From the NCBI GenBank assembly GCA_015064925.1, contig SVRH01000010.1, positions 1 through 32,310 on the forward strand: a stretch of DNA of 32,310 bases, written 5' to 3'. Shown in pieces: positions 26,257 through 32,310 of this stretch. The translations under genes were made by a program, and so were the position numbers. Below the pieces are notes generated by a model that saw only the letters and a list, made by a program, of their open reading frames with translations, ran no database searches and was not told the origin of the DNA. The stretch comes from Oscillospiraceae bacterium (GTDB taxonomy: Bacteria > Bacillota > Clostridia > Oscillospirales > CAG-272). The stretch's first letter is position 1, and every line of letters starts with the position of its first letter.

Positions 26257-27954
26257 TTATGCTTCCTTTGTTTTGGTGTGCAGCTCAGCTGCCAACGCTT
26301 TTGCTTTTGCGGCAACCTCTTTCAGTGCGCCTTCCTTGAATGGGGAGACGAGCCCTGCCTCTTCCACAAGGTCGCCAAATGCCTTGGAGCCGCCCTGCTT
26401 GGAAAATGCCAGATAGGCGGCAAACGCCTTATCATAGTCTTCAAGGCTGGCGAGCAAGAAGAAGAGCGAAACGGTCTGTGCCAGACAGTAGTCAATATAA
26501 TAGAAGGGACTCTCGTAAATGTGCATCTGATACTGCCAACGAGTGCCCTCCTTCAAGTAGGGAAGATCCTCGTAGCTAAGGTAGGGACGGTATTTTGCTT
26601 CCAGATCTCTGTAGACCGCCTTGCGCTCTTCGGGGGTCAGATCGGGATTGTCGTATACGACGTGCTGGAATTCATCCACGATGACACCGTAGGGTATGAA
26701 GGAAAGAGCATCCAGCAGATGCTTGCGGCGGTAAAGATCGGCATCCTCGCCGAAGAACAGCTCGGTGTATTTCCAGCAGAAGAACTCCATGCTCATGGAG
26801 TGGCACTCCGCCGTTTCCATGCCCATGCCCACCTCACGGTCGCCCATTTCATATTCGAAATGCTGTGCCAGCGCATGGCCGAATTCGTGTGTCATCACGT
26901 CCACGTCTCCGCAGCTGCCGTTGAAGTTGGCAAGGATGAAGGGCTGCTTGTACTTTGCAAAGCCGGTGCAGTAGCCACCTCCCCACTTGTTGGGGCGGGA
27001 CTCCACGTCAAATGCCTCGGCTTCCAGCATGGCGTCCATGAAATCGCCGGTCTCTTTGGACATCTCGCGGTACATCTTTTTTGCGGCGGCAAAGATGCCG
27101 TCCTTGTCAAGCCCGGGCTTTGGAACGATGCCCCTTGTGTAGACGGAATTATCGTAGAAGGTCACCGCGTCAATGCCCAGATCCTTTGCGATCTGCGCCT
27201 TGATCTCGGACACTACGGGCACAAGATCGTTTTTGACGCTTTCGCGGAAGGTGGCGACCGCTTTTGCGTCGTAGTCCAAACGTCCCATTCGGTAATAGCC
27301 AAGCTCGGTAAAGGTTTCAAATCCGAGTTTCTTTGCGATCTTCGTGCGGATCTTTACAAGGCGATCGTAGAAATCATCAAGCTCTTTGGCGTGCTTTTGC
27401 AGTCCTTCACCGATGGCAATGGCGGTCTTGCGGCGCACCTCTCTGTCCTTATCCTCCAGATTGCCGCGGATGGCAGACAAAGGCTGTTGCTTGCCGTCAT
27501 AGTCGAACATAAGACCCGACATGAAACGGGAGTATTCGGTGACGATGGCGTTTTCGCTCTGACGTTCTGCGATCACCTCGGAGGAAAAGGTCTTTTTGGC
27601 GATCTCGGCTCTACGGAAGATGCGGGGATTGATGTGCTTTTCCAGCTCCGAACGCAAAGGAGAATTCAGCAAAAGGTCGGCATAGCGTACCGACAGCTCT
27701 TCAAAGAGAGGGGACACCTCATCGTAGTATTCCACCTCTGCGCCGTAGAAGGGATCGGCGGTGTTCAGGGTAAAACGGCAGTTGGCAAGGGATGCCTGCG
27801 TGCTGTATTCGGTGAATGCGTCCAGCAGCGCCTCTCTGGCAGCAAGGGCATCCTCTGCGGTTTTGGCTTCGGTAAAGGCTTTTTCAAAGCGCGCAAACGC
27901 AGCTTTACCTTCTTCTATGGTATATCGTGTGTAAGGGATCTCATAAACTTTCAT
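26257..27954 (-). CDS. M3 family oligoendopeptidase (zinc metallopeptidase)
   Basis: MKVYEIPYTRYTIEEGKAAFARFEKAF...; HEFGH motif in VMTHEFGHALAQHFEYEMGDREVGMGMETAECHSMSMEFF. Start at Met 27954. Confidence 0.95.
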   Translation of the reverse strand: MKVYEIPYTRYTIEEGKAAFARFEKAFTEAKTAEDALAAREALLDAFTEYSTQASLANCRFTLNTADPFYGAEVEYYDEVSPLFEELSVRYADLLLNSPLRSELEKHINPRIFRRAEIAKKTFSSEVIAERQSENAIVTEYSRFMSGLMFDYDGKQQPLSAIRGNLEDKDREVRRKTAIAIGEGLQKHAKELDDFYDRLVKIRTKIAKKLGFETFTELGYYRMGRLDYDAKAVATFRESVKNDLVPVVSEIKAQIAKDLGIDAVTFYDNSVYTRGIVPKPGLDKDGIFAAAKKMYREMSKETGDFMDAMLEAEAFDVESRPNKWGGGYCTGFAKYKQPFILANFNGSCGDVDVMTHEFGHALAQHFEYEMGDREVGMGMETAECHSMSMEFFCWKYTELFFGEDADLYRRKHLLDALSFIPYGVIVDEFQHVVYDNPDLTPEERKAVYRDLEAKYRPYLSYEDLPYLKEGTRWQYQMHIYESPFYYIDYCLAQTVSLFFLLASLEDYDKAFAAYLAFSKQGGSKAFGDLVEEAGLVSPFKEGALKEVAAKAKALAAELHTKTKEA

Positions 27955-27979
27955 TCGTATGGACCTTCCTTTCATATAT

Positions 27980-27994
27980 TACTACCGAGTAGTA
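27980..27994. promoter_or_regulatory. Candidate repressor operator: inverted repeat TACTAC-CGA-GTAGTA
   Basis: Perfect 6-bp-arm inverted repeat overlapping the -10 region of the minus-strand promoter. Confidence 0.55.
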
Positions 27995-28019
27995 TGACAC
28001 AAAACGGCGGATTTGTCAA
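27991..28019 (-). promoter_or_regulatory. Sigma-A-type promoter for M3 peptidase/ABC operon
   Basis: Minus strand TTGACA (28019-28014), 17-nt spacer, CATACT (27996-27991). Confidence 0.65.
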
Positions 28020-28096
28020 TCGAAATTCGTTTTTGATGCGGAATATACAGGATGTGTTCGGATACAATAAAAGTACAGTAAAAAGGGGGGAAATGT

Positions 28097-29167
28097 ATGT
28101 CGGACGTATTTGACTATCTTGCCTGGCGCGGGGATCTCAGCTTTGAGTCGGTGCCGCCAAACGAAGCGGACAGACTGATCCTTTGTATCCTGTCCTTTTT
28201 GGATTTTGAGGGAATTGTATCTCATGGGATCGGGGTAGAGGAAATACCACTTCGACATGTGCTCGGGCAATATTTTGAGAAAAAGCAGGCTGTGAACGGT
28301 GCCACACAAAACATGCGGCGATTTGCCGCTGCTTTGATGAAAAGCAAGCGGTTTGGAACGTTGACGCTGTCGGGATATCGTGCAGGCGTTTCATGGGGAG
28401 CTGCACCGGATGATCAGCTGCAGTTTGCCGCCCTTTCCGCACGCTTTGCCAACCATCTATCGGTGATCTATCGAGGCACAGACGATACTTTGGTTGGCTG
28501 GAAGGAGAATTTTAATTCCGATCTGATCCGCCCGATCCCTGCGCAGGCGATGGCTGCAGCGTATTTGGAGCAGGCGGCAGAGCTAGGTATGGAAATGGTC
28601 CTGCAGGGACATAGCAAGGGAGGAAACCTTGCCGTGTATGCTGCCGCCGCCTCTTCCGTGCCGATTTCACAGATCCGTTTTGTGTACGATTATGACGGTC
28701 CCGGCTTTGAACGAAGCTTCTTTTTGACCGATCGCTATGGGCTCATGAGGGGCAAGATCCGAAAGTTTTTACCGGAATACCCTGTGATCGGGTTGATAAA
28801 GGAGAGCGATTGCCATAAGACGGTGATCCGCTCTATGGGCAAAGGGCTTTCCCAGCACAACGGATTCCATTGGCAGTTTTGCGCAGACGGATTGGAGCGG
28901 GCAAAACGGGCTGATCCAAGGGCGATCCTTTTGAACAGTCGCTTGAAGCGCTGTTATGGTAGTCTGAATTCTGTACAACGCAAGGCGTTCATTGAGGGAA
29001 TGTACCGACTTGTTTCTTTGGGAGGCAGACAAACCGTCACGGAGCTGTCAAACAGCAAGCGAATGCTGCTACGTGATTTTAAGCAGCTGGATCCGGATGA
29101 ACGACAGACTCTGATGCTGGTGTTTACGGAAATTGTTAAGCAGGTGCTGACCGATACCGAAAAATAA
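28097..29167 (+). CDS. DUF2974 / Mbeg1-like alpha/beta-hydrolase family protein
   Basis: MSDVFDYLAWRGDLSFESVPPNEADRLILCILSFLDFEGIV; FANHLSVIYRGTDDTLVGWKENFN; nucleophile elbow GHSKGGNLAVYAA; YDYDGPGF. Confidence 0.85.
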   Translation: MSDVFDYLAWRGDLSFESVPPNEADRLILCILSFLDFEGIVSHGIGVEEIPLRHVLGQYFEKKQAVNGATQNMRRFAAALMKSKRFGTLTLSGYRAGVSWGAAPDDQLQFAALSARFANHLSVIYRGTDDTLVGWKENFNSDLIRPIPAQAMAAAYLEQAAELGMEMVLQGHSKGGNLAVYAAAASSVPISQIRFVYDYDGPGFERSFFLTDRYGLMRGKIRKFLPEYPVIGLIKESDCHKTVIRSMGKGLSQHNGFHWQFCADGLERAKRADPRAILLNSRLKRCYGSLNSVQRKAFIEGMYRLVSLGGRQTVTELSNSKRMLLRDFKQLDPDERQTLMLVFTEIVKQVLTDTEK

Positions 29168-29175
29168 AAAAACAG

Positions 29176-29204
29176 TTGAAAAAAGAGCGTTGGTGTGTTA
29201 TACT
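29176..29204 (+). promoter_or_regulatory. Sigma-A-type promoter for lplA
   Basis: TTGAAA (29176-29181), 17-nt spacer, TATACT (29199-29204). Confidence 0.75.
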
Positions 29205-29241
29205 TTCCGAGAAGTCAAGTCTTTGAAAGATGGAGAAAACA

Positions 29242-30234
29242 ATGAAAAATATGATCTATGTGGAGACAGGCTCCACGGATGTGTGCTTTAATCTGGCTTC
29301 CGAATATTATTTTGCCACCGAAAAGCGGCTGGATGCGCCGGTGTATCTGCTGTGGCGTACCACGCCCACGCTGGTGGTGGGAAAATTTCAGAATGCACTG
29401 GAGGAGATCGACCGCAATTACGCAGAAGAGAAGGGCATCACCGTAGTGCGGCGTCTTTCGGGGGGTGGCACCATGTATCTGGATGAGGGTGGGCTGCAGT
29501 TCACCTTCATTGAGCCGAGCGATGGGATCGGTATTCAGTTCAAGCAGTACATTTTGCCCATCGTACAGGCGCTGCAGAAGCTGGGCATTCCCGCGGGATT
29601 TAACGGCAGAAACGATCTTGTGGTGCAGGGAAAAAAGTTTTCGGGGAATTCTCAGTATAAGCTAAACGGCATCACCGTGCATCACGGAACCATGATGTTT
29701 GCAACAAACGTGGAGGAGATGGTAAAAGCCACCACAGTGGATCCCGATAAGATCATTTCCAAAAGCATCAAATCGGTAAGGGAACGCGTCACAAACCTGC
29801 GTGAGCATCTGCCGGTGGGGACAGATCTGAGCTATGAGGCATTTAAGCACCACATGATCACAGCGGTGGCAGGCGATCCTGTCAACGAGTACCGTATGAC
29901 AGATGCGGATGTGCTGCGCATCGAACAGATCGCTGAGGAAAAATTCCGAGGATATGACAACGTATACGGCAGATCCCCGAAATTTGGCGTGAAGAACGCC
30001 GCTCGCTTTGCGGGTGGAAAGGTCTGCGTGTTCGTACAGGTGGAAAACGGTAAGATTAAGGAATGTGCGTTTACGGGGGATTTTTTCTCTCCCTACGAGT
30101 CAGAGGAGCTGTCGCGTCCCTTGATCGGCTGCCGATATCATCCCGATGATATTGCGCTTGCCGTCGAGAGCTTGCCGGAGGATGCGATCTACTGCGTGAC
30201 AAAAGAGGAGCTGACATCGCTTGTCAGCGGTTGA
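29242..30234 (+). CDS. lplA: Lipoate--protein ligase (LplA family)
   Basis: WRTTPTLVVGKFQNALEEIDRNYAEEKGITVVRRLSGGGTMYLDEGGLQFTFI; GRNDLVVQGKKFSGNSQYKLNGITVHHGTMMF. Start Met at 29242 has GGAG SD; 29230 is alternative. Confidence 0.95.
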   Translation: MKNMIYVETGSTDVCFNLASEYYFATEKRLDAPVYLLWRTTPTLVVGKFQNALEEIDRNYAEEKGITVVRRLSGGGTMYLDEGGLQFTFIEPSDGIGIQFKQYILPIVQALQKLGIPAGFNGRNDLVVQGKKFSGNSQYKLNGITVHHGTMMFATNVEEMVKATTVDPDKIISKSIKSVRERVTNLREHLPVGTDLSYEAFKHHMITAVAGDPVNEYRMTDADVLRIEQIAEEKFRGYDNVYGRSPKFGVKNAARFAGGKVCVFVQVENGKIKECAFTGDFFSPYESEELSRPLIGCRYHPDDIALAVESLPEDAIYCVTKEELTSLVSG

Positions 30235-30247
30235 GGAGTACATAAAC

Positions 30248-31066
30248 ATGACGATATTTTGTTGCCCCAAATGCGGGGCCGCATTTCAAAGGGAACACAA
30301 TCGGTACCGATGCGAAAAAGGGCACGCCTATGACCGTGCCGGCAGCGGATACGTCAATTTGCTGCCCCCGGGCGGCAAGCAGCACGGAGATAGCAAGGAA
30401 ATGCTGCGTGCAAGACGTGCTTTCTTGCAAAGCGGTGCATATGAGCCGCTGCAAAGTGCCATTTGTCATGTGGCAAAAAGAGCGCTGACAGTGGCAGTAC
30501 CGACAGTCTTGGACGCGGGCTGCGGCGAAGGATACTACACGGGTGCACTATGCAGGGCATTGCCTGAGGCGAGGGTGTACGGCATTGACGTGTCTAAGGA
30601 CGCGGTGAAAATGTGTGACGGGCTTCACATGGGAGCGGATTTTGCCGCTGCCAGTGTATATGCTCTGCCCGTGTTGCCAGCCTCCTGCGATCTTGTTATC
30701 TCGGTTTTTTCTCCTTTTGCGGGTGAGGAATTTGCGCGTGTGCTCAAAGACGAAGGGTATCTGATCTCGGTCATTCCGGACGCAAGGCATCTGTATGCGC
30801 TCAAGAGCGTTTTGTATGACGTTCCCTATGAAAACAAGGTGGAGTCCTATGAAGCACAGGGCTTTGACTTCCTGGGGGCAGAGAAGCTCTCCTTTACTAT
30901 GGAGCTTGATACAAAGGAAAAGATCCTGTCGCTGTTTGCCATGACCCCCTATTATCACCGTACCGGCGCCGAAGGACAAAGACGAGTGCGGGAGCTGGAG
31001 AAGCTTTCCTGCGAGGCATCCTTTCAAGTGCTTCTGTACCGCAAGAAGAATTTGGAAAACACTTGA
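30248..31066 (+). CDS. rlmA: 23S rRNA (guanine-N1)-methyltransferase, RlmA-like (Zn-binding N-terminus plus SAM methyltransferase domain)
   Basis: MTIFCCPKCGAAFQREHNRYRCEKGHAYDRAGSGYVNLLPPGGKQHGDSKEMLRARRAFLQSGAYEPL; VLDAGCGEGYYTGAL; SD GAGGAG before 30248. Confidence 0.88.
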   Translation: MTIFCCPKCGAAFQREHNRYRCEKGHAYDRAGSGYVNLLPPGGKQHGDSKEMLRARRAFLQSGAYEPLQSAICHVAKRALTVAVPTVLDAGCGEGYYTGALCRALPEARVYGIDVSKDAVKMCDGLHMGADFAAASVYALPVLPASCDLVISVFSPFAGEEFARVLKDEGYLISVIPDARHLYALKSVLYDVPYENKVESYEAQGFDFLGAEKLSFTMELDTKEKILSLFAMTPYYHRTGAEGQRRVRELEKLSCEASFQVLLYRKKNLENT

Positions 31067-31116
31067 AATCATCAATAAAACAGTAGAAAACGTCAATTTA
31101 TATTGTGGCTGAATTC

Positions 31117-31145
31117 TTGACAATTTGTAAGCGGTATGTTAAAAT
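31117..31145 (+). promoter_or_regulatory. Sigma-A-type promoter for secreted protein gene
   Basis: TTGACA (31117-31122), 17-nt spacer, TAAAAT (31140-31145); SD GAAAGGAG upstream of ATG 31200. Confidence 0.75.
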
Positions 31146-31199
31146 TTTTGTAACAAGATCATATAGAAATATGATCAAATTTGAAAGGAGTTTTTCAAA

Positions 31200-32310
31200 A
31201 TGAAAAAAGTTCTCGCACTTATCCTCAGCGTACTGATGGTAGTGTCCGTAGCTTCTTTCGGTTCCTTCTCCGTTGCGGCTGAAACCACAACGCTGATTGA
31301 CAAGGGTTCCGATTGGAGCTATACCTGGACTGCCAATGCAGAAGAAACTCTGCCCGAAGGCTGGAGCGCAGCTGATTATGACATTTCCGGTTGGGATGTT
31401 GGCACTGCTCCCTTTGGCAACGGTTACTTTGGTGACCGTGTAACCACCCTTGACGGTGTTGCAAAGTCTCTGTATGCATACGACTTCGAAGTAACCGATT
31501 TGTCTGACATCGTTGTTCTGACGATGGAGATCCGTTATGACGAAAACCCCGTCATTTACATCAACGGTACTGAAGTTTGGTCTGCAAATAACTATCATGA
31601 CGGTGCTTATCTGACTGTTGACCTTTCTGATAAGCTTGACACTCTGGTAGAAGGTACCAACAGAATTGCACTGTATCTGGAAAACAAGATGGGCGGATAT
31701 TGCTTTGATATGTCCCTGACCGCATCCGGAGCTCCCGAAGCAGTGGATGCTGAAGGTAATGTAACCATCAAATCCGCTAGCAAGGTAGGCTTTTACGATT
31801 TCGGCGCAGGCTGGAACGGCGCTGATTTGATTCTGGACGGCAATGTAAACACCTGCTCCGGCTCCGGTCGTAACCAGGATACCGAACAGTCTTGGACCGT
31901 TACCTTCTGGGCAAACATTGCAGTGAGCGAGATCTACCTGCAGACCAAGGGCGTTGAAGACAACCAGACTACTACTCACGAAGATGGCGTCACTTTCGGT
32001 TACTACAACGTATACGTTGGCGATACTCTCGTTGCCGAAAACGTTCCCGCTATTTCCGAAACTGACGGCGGCTACACTTTGACTCTGGAAACTCCCGTAG
32101 CAGGCACTTCCGTTAAGGTTGAGCTGACCGGTGAGTGGTATGCAGAGAACTGGGCAAACCTGGCTGACATCGCTGTTAAGGGCGAAGTTGCAGGTGACGC
32201 TCCCGTAGAGCCCGAAGGCCCCACTGCGATCACCATCGCTCCTAAGTTCGGCAAGTGGGAAAACTGGGTGAACTCTCCCAATAATCCCGACGGCATGGGC
32301 GCAGAGCCCG
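31200..32310 (+). CDS. Secreted multi-domain protein with galactose-binding-like / discoidin-like modules, C-terminus beyond window
   Basis: Manual translation is open to the right edge: signal peptide MKKVLALILSVLMVVSVASFGSFSVAAE; WSAADYDISGWDVGTAPFGNGYFG...NPVIYINGTEVWSANN; then ILDGNVNTCSGSGRNQDTEQSWTVTFWANIAVSEIYLQ (F5/8-type-C-like). Absent from ORF track because no stop in window. Confidence 0.85.
   Translation, partial: MKKVLALILSVLMVVSVASFGSFSVAAETTTLIDKGSDWSYTWTANAEETLPEGWSAADYDISGWDVGTAPFGNGYFGDRVTTLDGVAKSLYAYDFEVTDLSDIVVLTMEIRYDENPVIYINGTEVWSANNYHDGAYLTVDLSDKLDTLVEGTNRIALYLENKMGGYCFDMSLTASGAPEAVDAEGNVTIKSASKVGFYDFGAGWNGADLILDGNVNTCSGSGRNQDTEQSWTVTFWANIAVSEIYLQTKGVEDNQTTTHEDGVTFGYYNVYVGDTLVAENVPAISETDGGYTLTLETPVAGTSVKVELTGEWYAENWANLADIAVKGEVAGDAPVEPEGPTAITIAPKFGKWENWVNSPNNPDGMGAEP

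Noticed and set aside
26278-28113. 611-aa plus-strand ORF
   Set aside because: Antisense to the M3 peptidase gene, which has a clear HEFGH motif; cysteine/histidine-rich composition and no recognisable family mark it as a shadow ORF.
31098-31979. 293-aa minus-strand ORF
   Set aside because: Antisense to the secreted protein gene, whose plus-strand frame has promoter, SD and signal peptide; the track lists the shadow only because the true gene has no stop in the window.
1-32310. CRISPR arrays, tRNA/rRNA genes, transposases or phage genes
   Set aside because: No repeat-spacer structure, cloverleaf-like sequence or transposase/integrase-like ORF recognised on reading through both strands.

Overview
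This 32.3 kb window is bacterial chromosome. Gene families and order resemble Clostridia/Firmicutes (inferred from protein families, not a database match). The left ~14.3 kb is a dense minus-strand block. In transcription order it reads infC(IF3)-rpmI-rplT, a TrmH-family rRNA methyltransferase, dprA, topA, trmFO, rnc, a radical SAM protein, smc, ftsY, rdgB, and yhbY (cut by the left edge), with many short gene overlaps. A divergent promoter region (~14.27-14.39 kb) separates it from a plus-strand unit: a six-hairpin/toroid glycosidase-like protein, a divergent gatC, gatA and gatB. Next is a stand-alone 1056-aa gene (19561-22731). Its N-terminus is an ECF-type sigma factor (regions 2 and 4), fused to about 870 residues with helical-repeat-like segments and a duplicated beta-rich module. 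This is the strongest candidate for an under-described system. It has a candidate ECF-type promoter, two striking inverted repeats in its leader and a strong bidirectional terminator downstream. After it comes a minus-strand operon of an M3 oligopeptidase, an ABC ATPase and two ABC-2 permeases, with a candidate operator overlapping its promoter. The right end carries plus-strand genes: a DUF2974/Mbeg1-like hydrolase, lplA, an rlmA-like methyltransferase, and a secreted protein cut by the right edge. I saw no tRNA, rRNA, CRISPR array or clear mobile element.
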